This document shows positions 53,847-64,000 of a DNA stretch of 64,000 nt, one piece after another (the first letter of the stretch is position 1; each line of letters opens with the position of its first letter). Both the position numbers and the translations under genes were made by a program. The stretch is from Ottelia alismoides. Taxonomy: Eukaryota; Streptophyta; Magnoliopsida; Alismatales; Hydrocharitaceae. Location of the stretch: assembly GCA_037367405.1 (NCBI GenBank), contig JAZKJV010000091.1, positions 496,001 through 560,000 on the forward strand. The letters run 5' to 3'. A model generated the notes under the pieces. It was not told the DNA's origin, did not search any database, and worked only from the letters and a program-made list of their open reading frames with translations.

Positions 53847-56069
53847 CTAGGATAATGCAGTATCAAGGTTCAGGACGGCATCAATAAGGCGAATGCCGTA
53901 CTGTCGCCGCAGTCTCGGTGTGAGAACAACGACGAACTCAGCAGTGTAAAGTAAGACACCCAGGTATGCAATCAAGCGGGTGTCTGCTACCGGCCGAAGA
54001 TATGGGAAGAAATGATCAGGATCCGGTAGCACAAAAGAAATCGTCGGCTCTGGTTCTGACTGGAGTAGAAATGTGGAGCCGAAGAAATCAAACGTGGAGA
54101 AGGATGGATCAGTCATGGAATCCTCCACGTCAATCACCGTCTCAAAAAGATGTGGAAGGTCATGATCAGGAGACTCTCTAAGAAGACTGATATCCGATGA
54201 ATGAAATGGAAGAAGATCAGGCAGATCATCGAATATCTCCAGGATGGGCTCATCCTCGCGAGGGTCGTCGAGGTGAGAAGAATCATAATCAGAATGATCT
54301 AAGGACTCGGTTTCGTGTTCCGCCAGATCGGAAACATTCTCAGTCAGTGAAACCGAGTACTCATCGAGTGCGGCATCCTCCCGCAGATAACCCTCGGGGA
54401 GAGATGCAGGATCAGAAGTGAGAAGAAGAGGATCAGGATCTAGATGGGCATCTGCGCTGCTATCAAGTATCCACTCAGTGCACCAGGTTGCATCATCATC
54501 TGAAGTGTAAGTCTCGGCAATCTGGAAGCAGGAGAAGGTACTAGTCATCACCGCGGAAGCTGGAAAAGTGTCTGCTGCTGATCCTCGCTCTGTGGCTATG
54601 CTGGCTGTCAGCTGGTCCTCAGGAAATGTATCTATCTCATCAAAGTGGAGGACAAAAGGCTCGAAGACGGGACTCTCAGTGTCTGTACTCTCAAAGTGCT
54701 GTCCCTCCTCAAGCTGTGGCTGCTGGCCTGAGTCCTGGTGACTGACTGCATCCGAGAAGTGTCTCTGCAGGAAGGAGGCTGACTCCTCCGGGACTGGAAG
54801 CTGAAGTGTCTGAATCAATGGCTGCAAAAGCTGGGGCTCCTCCGGCTCCTGGAGTATCAGAAGATCTGATATCCAAGACTCGTCAACAGGGAACTCTGGG
54901 GCTGACTCGAACTCCAACTGGAAGGCCAACGGGAACTCAAGTAGACTCTGGGTCCGAAGCTCTGCTATCGCTGTCATCTCCTCTGTCAATGGTGCGGCAT
55001 CATCCAAATCCTCGGGCTGGTGTGTAGAAACTGTCTCATCGTGCAAAGTGACACACCGCACTGGTACGGCATCGTCCTCATGTGTTGTCCCGACCATGGC
55101 ATCTCGCGAAGAAGATCTCTGTGACAGTAACCTCGAGATGGTATCCAGGAAGTGAATGTCGGAACTGCGGTGTGAACCGCCACATGTGGTAATCACCAGT
55201 GCTATCTGCTCTGCGGTCATCCCCCGCATGGAGATCTCTATCAAGTCTGTAAGTGGAAGTCCGTGCTCTGGAAATCTCCTCAAGAGGTCAAGAAACCTCG
55301 ACCATGCCTCGTGTAATGGCTCTAGGGGGTCAACTGAAAAGTCCATGATCAAAGACCGCATCAACTCTGCTCTACGTGGAGGGAAGTATCTCTGTAGAAA
55401 CTCTCGGCGTAGCTCTCCCCACGTCTCGAATGTCCTCCCCAATCGTCGGTGCCATCTCATGGCTCTGTCGTGAAGCGTGAATGGGAAGGTCCTGCTCATC
55501 AGCTCCTCTGCAGTGACGTCTGAATATCTCTGTGCTCTACAAAACTCCTCGAAAGCTGACAGGTGAAGATACGGCTCCTCGTGCGCCTCTCCTGAAAATG
55601 TCGGCAGTCGCTGAACGTAATCCAACTCCAAGATGAATGGACCTAATGTAGAAGCTGGCTGAGCTCCATGTGCTATCTGCTCCTCCATCCCTCCGGAATA
55701 GGATATGTCTGCTAATCTCCACTGCTCTCTCTGGTCACCAACGGAGTGCACTCTCAACTCAGCAACAACATCGTCCGGGTCTCGCATCTGCTCTAGCTGG
55801 TATCCTCGGACGTCTATCACAGCATGCCCAGAGTGATAAGATGAAAGGGAGGGAGGAAGCGGGAGGTTGGTCGGAGATCCGACCTCCCTAGAAGGTGGAC
55901 TGGAGTGATGGTCAGAAGATGGAGAAGAAGCCGTGAGAGTCGGCTCAAAGTGAGGGGGATCCATCATCCAGGGGTAAAGGAGAAGAGAAATGAAGGGAGG
56001 TGAGGGAGGGGAACAAGATCGAAGGGATCTGGCAATCAAACAAGATGAACAAGCAAACCCCCAATTCAC
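53847..56069 (-). CDS. gag-like protein, 740 codons, intact
   Basis: Residues about 151-292 form a Ty3-type Retrotrans_gag domain: LPTFSGEAHEEPYLHLSAFE, TFPFTLHDRAMRWHRRL, TWGELRREFLQRYFPP and LHEAWSRFLDLLRRFPEHGL. The first about 35 residues are hydrophobic and may not belong; M35/M36 (55962-55967, MMDPPHFEPTL) is the more likely start. No CCHC zinc knuckle was found. Residues 330-740 are an unusually long, strongly acidic (Asp/Glu) and proline-rich tail ending in a more hydrophobic RLIAYLGVLLYTAEFVVVL block. Residues 533-542 read WILDSSADAH, resembling the copia protease signature but with the glycine replaced. The frame is completely open, so it is probably under recent constraint or newly inserted. 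Confidence 0.85.
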   Translation of the reverse strand: MNWGFACSSCLIARSLRSCSPPSPPFISLLLYPWMMDPPHFEPTLTASSPSSDHHSSPPSREVGSPTNLPLPPSLSSYHSGHAVIDVRGYQLEQMRDPDDVVAELRVHSVGDQREQWRLADISYSGGMEEQIAHGAQPASTLGPFILELDYVQRLPTFSGEAHEEPYLHLSAFEEFCRAQRYSDVTAEELMSRTFPFTLHDRAMRWHRRLGRTFETWGELRREFLQRYFPPRRAELMRSLIMDFSVDPLEPLHEAWSRFLDLLRRFPEHGLPLTDLIEISMRGMTAEQIALVITTCGGSHRSSDIHFLDTISRLLSQRSSSRDAMVGTTHEDDAVPVRCVTLHDETVSTHQPEDLDDAAPLTEEMTAIAELRTQSLLEFPLAFQLEFESAPEFPVDESWISDLLILQEPEEPQLLQPLIQTLQLPVPEESASFLQRHFSDAVSHQDSGQQPQLEEGQHFESTDTESPVFEPFVLHFDEIDTFPEDQLTASIATERGSAADTFPASAVMTSTFSCFQIAETYTSDDDATWCTEWILDSSADAHLDPDPLLLTSDPASLPEGYLREDAALDEYSVSLTENVSDLAEHETESLDHSDYDSSHLDDPREDEPILEIFDDLPDLLPFHSSDISLLRESPDHDLPHLFETVIDVEDSMTDPSFSTFDFFGSTFLLQSEPEPTISFVLPDPDHFFPYLRPVADTRLIAYLGVLLYTAEFVVVLTPRLRRQYGIRLIDAVLNLDTALS

Positions 56070-57516
56070 CTACGCACACAGAGCTGAAGACCGAAGGGAT
56101 CGGTCAATTATCTTGTCAATTTTATTTTAGGTGATCATCCAATCTATCAGAGCGATTACGTGAGGTCAATAGGTATCCAAATCTTCCTCAACCGATTATC
56201 CCGTACTGAAAGCCGGTAATCAGTCAAGAAAAGATCGGAGGCTCTATCCTAATGTGCGGATCACTCTCTCGCTCATCCAAACCAGACAAGGAGGGGGTTA
56301 CTCTCCCCAAGACAGATTTTTAGTGAAGTGTCTTTTAGGTCAAGTAAGATTAGCAGTCCCAATTTTATTGTTTTTGTTTTTAGATATTTTTCAATAAAAA
56401 GAAACGCCTAACGAATTTTTCGGTTCTCCTGGTTATTAAGTCAAAAACAGGGGGGAGAAGTCGAAAAAGCCGATGCACGAGAAATCAATGATGCATGCAA
56501 AGTCAGAAATGCGTACCTGCCTCCAGCTCTCTACATGCAATATGATCCGCGCATAAAATAAAAGGCAGAAATAAAACTAAGCTAAATGATGCAGCGGGAA
56601 GCCGAGTCCTAGACGAGCAACTTCTAGCGAAGAACCGTCTAACCGGTCACCGACCTCCAAGCCAAAGGGTCCGGTCTTGGCTCGTCCCTCCCCTGCCCGA
56701 CAAATCGGGGGTAGGAGTAAGCGCTTTACAGGACGAGCTACGGCACGTAGGCTACGGAAGCTAGCGAGTCGGTTATTTTTATTATTTATTTTAAGTAGGT
56801 CCAATTACGGTCTATAGGAACAGATATGCAATTAAGGTGTGTGGATCCTACTCAACTACGTCACAATCACCAGAAAGTCCTAAGTCTAGGGGCTCGAGCA
56901 AAAACCGCGAAAATCCGGAAAATGACAGTAAGAAATAAATAGAAAGCCGCGAAGAAAAGCCGCGAAAAAGCCGCAAGTCCTAATGGGTCCCCCGAGCACA
57001 CCGGTGCTCGGCGAAACAGACCCGCTACGGTCTCAAGTCCAAACAGTCTCAGAAGTGTTCTGTCCCTGTATTATTACAATGATAATGAATAACTGAAGTA
57101 AAACTACCCTAATACCTCACCCACTCAACTCTCTCTCTCTTGCTCTCTCCTGCGGCTTCGTAGAGAAAGAAGCCGCCTCCGAACTCCGCGGCTGCACCGG
57201 CTCCTCGAAAGTAGCCTCCGCGGTCCTCGGGCCCTCGCAAGAAACAGAGACGAGAGTGGTCAGACCAATAAAATAATCAAATAATAGAGAAAAATAAAAG
57301 AAAATACAAATGAAGGTATATATGCAAAAATGGAAAATAAAATAATCACACAAAATAAAACAAAAATAAAAAAAATAAAAGAAAATAAAAAGAGAATAAA
57401 ATAACACAAAAAGAAACTATGAACAAAAGCCGCGAAAAGCCGCGAGCTCCGAAGAGCCGCGAAAAGCCGCGAAAACAAAAATAAAAAGAAAATAAAAAAT
57501 AACTACTAAGCCGTGC
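56070..57516 (-). other. Leader of the gag-only element
   Basis: About 1.45 kb between the primer site and gag. Two clusters of GCCGCGAAAA-type repeats lie at 56943-56983 and 57428-57475. A C/T-rich stretch is at 57120-57150, and an A-rich AAAATAAAAG region at 57290-57415. No coding signal was found. It may contain packaging or dimerisation signals, by analogy only. Confidence 0.6.
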
Positions 57517-57534
57517 TCCCCGGCAACGGCGCCA
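57517..57534 (-). other. tRNA-Asp primer-binding site
   Basis: The minus strand reads TGGCGCCGTTGCCGGGGA, 18 nt complementary to the 3' end of plant tRNA-Asp(GTC) including CCA, 3 nt from the LTR. Confidence 0.9.
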
Positions 57535-57537
57535 TTC

Positions 57538-60500
57538 TGATAACACCAAAGACCTCTAAGACCCGGGTGAAGGTAATGGAACAAGGGTCGTTGCGACCCG
57601 GATCTCAGAAGATAGGTGTATCAAGAAAAATCAGACCGCGAAACGAATCGAATATCAAACAAGGCAGACAAGCGGTCCTAGCTATGAGATTAACCTGGTA
57701 TAGCTCCCAGGGTCGAACACAAGGAGCACGGGTTGGCCTAGGGCCTACGAAGTAGTAAAAAGAAGATAAAATAAAAGAAAAGTATTTTTTTAGTGGTTTT
57801 TAAGAATTTTTATATTTTTTAGGATTTTAGAATATAAAGAAAATAAAAGAAGGCAAAATCAAGCACACTTGATCAATTTATTTAACACACCAAAAATCAA
57901 GCAAAAATTAAAGAAAAATGGTTTTTAGGTTTTTTAGGTTTTTAAGTGTTTTTGGTTAATTTTTGAGATTTTTCTAATGTGTATTTTATTTTCTAAAAAT
58001 CAAACAGTGCTAAAAAGAAAGGGTACTGTCCAGCAAGGCCCAAAACCCAAAGATAAAATATCTAAGGATCTCAGAGGGCCCTGGAGGTAATTTTCCTGTA
58101 TTTTAGAGAAAATAAGGAAAATTTGGGCACCAAAATTATTGTTTTTGGATTTTTAGATTATTTATTATAATTTTTATGAGTTTTTAAGTGTTTTTAGATT
58201 TTTAGGGTTTTTAAGTGATGAAAAATAGCCAAAATTGGCTAGAAAATCAAACAACAACCAAAGAACAGTAGCTAATTTTTTTTAGAATTTTTGAGGGTGA
58301 TTTTATATTTTTTTGGGATTTTTAAACCTAGACAGTAGCTAAAAAGAAGGTTTTTGAATTTTTAAAAATACTAAATAAAATCCAAAATGTCCTCAAAAAT
58401 GCGTAAAATTCCTACACCATGGCAGGAGCCATGTGTCAAAATCTCATTGGATTTGGAGGTGATTTGATATGTTATTCAAAAATAACAAAAGCAACAGGGC
58501 ACAGGGACCTTTCTGCAATTAATATAAAGTTCTGGGTCCCTGGAATAACACCCCTAGAAAGTAGAGGTATAGGAGTGCAAATAACCCTCCAGGCCACGCA
58601 CGATACGCGTGACTCAGGCCTGGAAGGACTAAATTGCAATTCCTATTTTTAAAAATATGAAACGTAACAGGGCAAAAACGCAGGGCCAAAGATGCAAAAA
58701 CACCAAATAATCACGTGTCGATGCACGTGTCCACAACAGGCAGGGGCATAAATGCAATTTTCATAAACTAGAAGGTCCACAGTGCAAATTTCACAAAAAT
58801 AAAAGAACTAAACTACTTATTTACAGGATTAAAAACTAAATGCATAAAGTAAAGGGGCCTACAGATAATTTACCCCTTTATTAATGTCGAGGGACGGATG
58901 CGCGACGCGTGGCGGATTGGATGGACGTGATGGCGCGCCGCAAACCCAAAGGACCCCTCGGCGCGATCCGACGGCTGGTGTGTGTCCACGTGGATGATCG
59001 GACGAAGGAGCTGCGACGTGGGTCTTCGAAGAGAACCGGGCTCGGATCGGATGGACGAGGTGCAGCCACGTGCTAGATCGGAAGGCTGAGGGGCGTTGTG
59101 CCTTAACCTCGTCGCTCAACGGTGCAGATCGACCCCAGGGAGATCCGATGGTGAGGGCTGCCCCGTGGATACACGGTCGAGATCTAAACTGGGGCAGCGG
59201 GGTCGATCGGACGGTGGACGAAGGACCTGGAGGAACTGGCGGCCGGCGAAGTTCTCCGGCCCTCTGCGTGTGCTGGAGTCCTCGTCCGGTGCTCAGGAGA
59301 TGCTAGAAAGATTCGCCATGAAGGTCCGCACCTGATGCACTGCTCCGATGGAGGCGAGGAACTCAGGAGAGCTCCGGCGACGTCGAAGAACGGGAGCTAC
59401 TGTGCTCTGAAGCTCCGACCTCCAGATGAGGTCGATGGACCTGAAGACCTGCACAGAAAGAAAGAGGGGTCGAGGGCAAACTGCCTCGACCCGTCAGAGC
59501 GGGCGGAAAGTGAACGGTGAGGCGGAGTGGAGGGTCTCCGGCGAGCGGCAGAGGGAGGAGACCCGTAACCCTGCTCCGGGACGAGCCAGGGGGAATGGAG
59601 GGGCGGAGCAGGTGGCGAGGAGTTAGACGAAGGTGGTGGGCTGGTCGGATGGTCAAATGCGTGGACGGAGACGACTGGCGGAGGCGGCGGAGCTACACTA
59701 CCGGAAATGGAAAAATCTAACGCTACGCTAATCTACGGCCTAACTAAGTTACCTGATGGCTGCTGTCGACTGGGCTGGAGCCAAGGAGGCTCCCGGTCGT
59801 TGCCTCAAGGGGTCGTCGAGCTCCCCGAGGCTCAGGCGCGCTCGCGGCTGCGCACGGCGGCGATTACCACCGGATCAATGGAATCCGTCCAACTCAGGCC
59901 TCGCTTCCACTCCAAAACACTCGCCTGTCACTCGGGTGGTCTGGAGGAGCTCCTTGGCGACGAGCAGGGGTCCAGAGATGGCGTGATTAGGTCGCCGGAG
60001 ACGACACTAAATAGTGTGGGAGGTCCGAGAAGGAAGAGGTCGGGCGGGCAGCACGGATCTCGGATCCTCCAAACCCACCCCGGGCGAGGATCCTGGATGA
60101 TCGGAGAGCAATCGGAGCCCGGGGTTTGGGTAGATGGCGGCCGGGTTAGGCGGGTGGAAAATGGTGAAGTCGGGTCGGGCGCAACATACCCGACTCTGGT
60201 GGTCCTGGGGGGAGAGTTGACCGGGGGTCAACAATCCCCCGTGGACCAATCAGAGCCCGCCAAGCTATAAACTTTTATTTGATTTTTTTGGGCCTTTAAA
60301 TGGCCGAATTTTCAAAAACTTAAAACACAAAATATTTTTATTTTATTTTTTTCTATTTTTTTTGTGATTTTTAATTAATTTTTGGAAATAAAAATAAGGT
60401 ATTTACAATATATAGCTATACATAGGTATATATACAATATAGGATTTTTGATTTTGATTTTCAATGAGTTATTTTTATACATTTTTATTCTCATTTTATA

Positions 60501-61190
60501 TTTTATTTATTTATAGGATAAAATGAGGAATAAAAGGCTATTTTTATTTTATTTTTATTAATTATATACATAGGTGAAATAAATAGTTATTTACAACTAT
60601 ATACATGGTATATATATACAATATATTTTTGTATTTTAATTTTGTAATTTTTTATTTGATTTTTGTTTTGTTTCTTTTTATTTATTTTATTTACAATATA
60701 TACAATAGAATATTTACAAAAAGTTTTGAAAATAAATAAATTTATTTACAAGGTTAAGAAAGGGTGATCTATGTACATGGTGAAGGGGTGTTTTTGGGTC
60801 TTTTTGATTTTTAATTTTTTTATGTTTTTAATAGCTTTTAATTATGTACAAATATTTACAACATATTTTTGGGTGAGGAAAATATATAATTTATTTATTT
60901 ACACAAATATGTACACATGAGCCCCTATCTCCCTCTACTTGGCTTTTATGCGGTCAGGCCCATGCTGAGCCCTCCCTCGGGTTAGGTTGCTCAATATTTA
61001 TTCTAAATATTTCCCTCTTTTTCTTTTTCATCTTTATTCTTTTATTTTTGCACAAAAACATGCTAATTATCTATATTTACAAACATGCATGCTTTTGCTA
61101 ATTGACCCTATTTACACATATCTACATGCATTTGCATAGGTTTTTGTAGCTAAAATATAAGAATAAAGAGTGATGAATGGGTATTCATCA
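57538..61190 (-). repeat. 5' LTR of the gag-only element
   Basis: TGATGAATACCCATTCATCA starts the LTR on the minus strand at 61190, and GGTGTTATCA ends it at 57538. The GC core lies at about 58870-60265. The TTGAC palindrome is at 60216-60232. Confidence 0.92.
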
Positions 61191-62153
61191 CCTCCCCCCC
61201 TCCCCTACGTCTGACCTCGCCTCTGCCCCCACCCAGGCCTCATCCCCTCTAGCTCCGTCCCGCCCAGGTCTCCTCCCTGACCTCCCCTCCGCATCGCCAT
61301 CTGAAGAATATTCACATGATGGTAGTACCTGGAGGTCACAGACACGATTGAGCATCGCCATCGACTTGCATTTCAAACTATGGCCACGAGATTCAAAGCA
61401 CAATCGAGCATTCATGTTCTTATTACTATCTTGTTACCTCAAAAGGAGGCTTCTTTACATGACAACCACTTCTTTGGGTGGTGCCACAGAGGGCTGCTAG
61501 AGGTTATATACAAAGACTACGAAGGGGAGGAAGCAGACGAGGAAGAGGAAGGTAACGGGTACTCCGAAAATGGTGAGTTGGGTTGCGCGGGGTCTGCTAC
61601 ACGGATTCGGAGAGCGGGAGCGACTCCGGCGAGGGGTCGGGGAACATTTGCGTCATGTGGGAAGACGAAGAGGAGATGATCGAGATTGACCTGGAGGAGG
61701 TTAACCTCATAGAGATCGATCTGTCAATGCACAGGTGAGATTGACCGATCATCGTTGTTTATGCAGGTGTTGGGTTTGATTAGCCTTTTGCTTTTCTTTG
61801 ATCTTATTTTTTTGTGGAATTTGTGGATAGATTAAGATCATAAGGTAATTGCTATTGTTTTGTTGTCGATGATGGTTTTTTATTCAACAATTGAGTTTGA
61901 CAGTAAGATTTCACCGCGTGCATCAAAGTTTTCCATCAAAATTGTGCATCAAAGAAGAAAAAGAATGGAGGAATAAGAGGAGGAAGAAGAAGGAGATGGG
62001 GAGGAGGAAGATCCACCATCAAATTCTCCTATGGTTAGATTAGGGTCTGGGGGGTAAGACGGAGCAAGTTTACAGGGTCGAGGGAGGAAATACGTTATTT
62101 CAAAGGTCGTAGAGGTAATTGGCAAAGATTATAGGGTCTGCCGGGTAAAAATC

Positions 62154-63219
62154 CCTAAAACTAACCGGATTACGTTACGTTCTTTTACATTATACCCATT
62201 CTGTTTATCAAATTTACATTAAGTGCCCCTCACCCTCTTCCTCATCTCTCTTTCCCCACCCAACATCCACCATCTCCTCGACCTCTACCGCCCTCATCCT
62301 CCAAGTCCTCCTCAACCTCCGCCTCCTCCTCCAGGTCTGCCACCCTCACCTTCCTCCTCCTCCTCCTCTAAATGTGCCTGACCTCACCATCCTCCGCCCT
62401 CACCCTCCAATTCTTCCCCGCCCTCTCCCTCCTCCTCCTCGACCTCCACCTCTCCCTCCACCTTTAGGTCCTCCCGCCCTCACCCTCTCATCCCCGGCCT
62501 TCGACCTCACCCCCCACCTTCCCAACCTCTGCCCTCGCCCTCCTCCTCCCCGACCTCCTCCCTCGCCCTCCACATCTCCGACCTCCGCCCCCGCCCTCCT
62601 CCTACCCTTACCTTGATCTGCCCCAAGCCGCTTCCTCCCTTTGCTCTTCCCCCCACATCCTCTTCCTCCTCATTTGCTCCACCCCCTGCGACCTCCTCCC
62701 CTTGTTCCTTGGCCTCTGTATCCTCCTCCTTCCCTCACCTTGCTCCATCACAGCTGCCTCCTCCTCCCCTAACTCAGCCTAGCTGCCTCCACCTCCGCTC
62801 CCTACACCACCTCCACTGTCAGGAAGAACAAACTATCGTCATCAATTTGAAGCACAAGAATAATAAACGTTATGTAGATCTGCAGTTAGGAAGAACAAAC
62901 ATTGTGTAGATCCAGAACGCACAGTTGTCGTAGATCTGCTTAAAGGATATCAAATTGACAGTTTTTATTAGTAAATCACAAGTCCACCATAGCCATCGAT
63001 TTGAATCAACGAAAATGAAGAAGCATCGTCAGATCTATCGTGTAATTCTCCTCTGGTTAGATTAACCAAAGGCATTGACTCAAGCAAAGCAAAATTTAAC
63101 GGTAGGATTCGTGGGGTAAGACGAAGCAAATTTGCAGTTTCGAGGGGGGAATTACGTTATTTCGAAAGTCAAGAAGGTAATTGACAAAGTTTATAGGATC
63201 CATGGAGGTAAAAATCCCT
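62154..63219. mobile_element. TIR DNA transposon B, relative of A, left end missing
   Basis: It begins with AAAACTAACCGGATT(A/C)CGT, which is interior in A (47596). It contains a very pyrimidine-rich stretch (62220-62830). It ends with the same right terminus as A (AATTACGTTATTTCGAAAGTC...GGTAATTGACAAAG...GGTAAAAATCCCT). It lies head-to-tail against the end of A. Confidence 0.45.
62220..62830. repeat. C/T-rich low-complexity tract
   Basis: About 600 bp of CTCC/CCTC repeats on the + strand, with frames that are only proline/serine/leucine. It is inside transposon B. Confidence 0.8.
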
Positions 63220-64000
63220 CTATTTTTTATTTCACCTTAGTTATTGGATTTTTTACCCTTACCCACTCTGATACTCTATAATTACATGTATGCCCTTAAA
63301 TTTTTTTACTATAATTGTTCCGATAAGGCATAAGTGTAATAAAAAAAGGTCAGAAGATTGTATTTTATTTATAAATTTAAGGGGTATAATTGTTACTGCA
63401 AAAGGGTAGGTGTATATCTGTACTTGTATACTTTTAGAAGGGTACAAGATTAGAAAAACCCTTACTTATTCAGATACGAATGCCAAGACGTGTAGTCTAA
63501 TGTGGATTCTCCTCTATGGCATGTGGAAGGAATATGCTTAACCCCATAAAATAAATATCTTAATGAAATCTGTCGGCGTGTCGTAAGCAGTACTTAATTA
63601 ATGCGTTGTTAATATTAACCCTTTTCCGTTGCTTGTGAATGGCCTTTTTCCAAGATGTTTCATCGCTCTCGAAATATCTTTGGCAGAAGCGAGAGATTAC
63701 ATCTGGATCCCGTGCGTTCCGTTTAAGGAACTTCATATATATAATGTGAATTTAGATCTAGATCTGCATTTTATTACTAATTTAACAAAAACTGTTATAT
63801 ATAAAATCCTGTAAACATAGTATCATATGAAAAGCTTATAGCACACTGAGCAAATCCCTACTTAACGAATCGAATTCCAATCTGACGAAATAACACGATT
63901 TAGTTTTTATTGGCCGTTGTTTAAATTTAGAACCGAAAATTTACAAATAACACGTCAGCCCTCTAGTTAATAGTAAAGATGATAAAAACGGTGAAAACGT
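63220..64000. other. Unassigned AT-rich sequence to the right edge
   Basis: No gene, RNA gene or classed repeat was recognised. Confidence 0.4.

Larger units (their letters stand above)
47994..61190 (-). mobile_element. 13.2-kb non-autonomous gag-only LTR retrotransposon (TR-GAG-like)
   Basis: The LTRs are 3651 bp (47994-51644) and 3653 bp (57538-61190), TGAT...ATCA at the ends, with a perfect CCTCC duplication outside (47989-47993 and 61191-61195). On the minus strand, 3 bp after the 5' LTR, TGGCGCCGTTGCCGGGGA (57534-57517) is complementary to the 3' end of plant tRNA-Asp. TATAGGGGGG directly precedes the 3' LTR as polypurine tract (51654-51645). The interior holds one long gag-like ORF and no protease, RT, RNase H or integrase. 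TR-GAG elements are a known class of plant elements of this kind; they need another element's pol. Near-identical LTRs and an open gag suggest recent activity. Confidence 0.92.
47482..62153. mobile_element. TIR DNA transposon A, split by the 13-kb retroelement
   Basis: The left end (47482-47545) CAATTACCTCTACGACCTTT...GTAAACTTGCT is mirrored at the right end (62065-62125). About 60 bp pair with few mismatches, and the weaker AGACC region continues inward. The left outer terminus is truncated; the right one ends GGTAAAAATCCCT. Without the retroelement the transposon is about 1.5 kb, GC-rich inside (proline/serine-type frames), with no transposase seen. It may be Mutator-like, but no target duplication could be shown. 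Confidence 0.5.

Noticed and set aside
57117..57549. Hydrophobic minus-strand frames resembling membrane proteins
   Set aside because: Phe/Ile/Tyr-rich readings of an A-rich strand in the retroelement leader; low complexity, overlapping frames.

Overview
This is plant nuclear DNA. Three lines of evidence show it: a spliced host gene with GT-AG introns, Ty1-copia and Ty3-type retrotransposons primed by initiator tRNA-Met or tRNA-Asp, and Tourist-like MITEs. The overall character (TE-inflated introns, AT-rich spacers, GC-rich LTR cores) fits an angiosperm, possibly a monocot, but the sequence does not fix the species. There are no bacterial-type operons.

The one clear conserved host gene runs on the + strand from 4541 to 28499. 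It is the C-terminal part of a WD40 protein of the WRAP53/TCAB1/WDR79 family (telomerase and scaRNA Cajal-body factor). Eight exons are recoverable and all keep phase. Its 15-kb intron (5280-20341) is packed with nested retroelements, and a 4.9-kb Ty1-copia element with a perfect 5-bp duplication sits in its last intron. N-terminal exons are not in the window.

Layout. 1-210: LTR and primer site of a Ty1-copia element continuing off the left edge. 478-3764: decayed RTE-type LINE (- strand) broken by a hAT-like element with an 8-bp duplication. 4541-28499: the TCAB1-like gene with nested TEs. 29.2-31.5 kb: foldback MITEs and a LINE 3' end. 31.9-32.85 kb: a telo-box promoter followed by a hairpin and three related box C/D snoRNA genes. 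33.2-41 kb: LINE pieces and a decayed Tork-like copia element with LTRs (34490-40066). 41.5-47.5 kb: diverged segmental duplication, Tourist-like MITEs, foldback elements, and a small gene resembling the wound-induced DUF3774/WIP family (46335-46580, - strand). 47.5-63.2 kb: TIR DNA transposons, one of which holds a 13.2-kb non-autonomous LTR retrotransposon.

The most striking object is that 13.2-kb element (47994-61190, - strand). It has two LTRs of about 3.65 kb, a perfect CCTCC target duplication, a tRNA-Asp primer-binding site, a G-run polypurine tract and one intact 740-codon gag-like ORF, but no pol. Downstream of gag lies an array of hairpins, each ending in a copy of the polypurine tract. 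A 3.88-kb solo LTR of a related family (13414-17290, perfect GCAGG duplication) sits inside a Ty3 gag in the TCAB1 intron. It shares the same termini, the same AT/GC/AT composition and a TTGAC-type palindrome, so this is a multi-member clade and not a single oddity.
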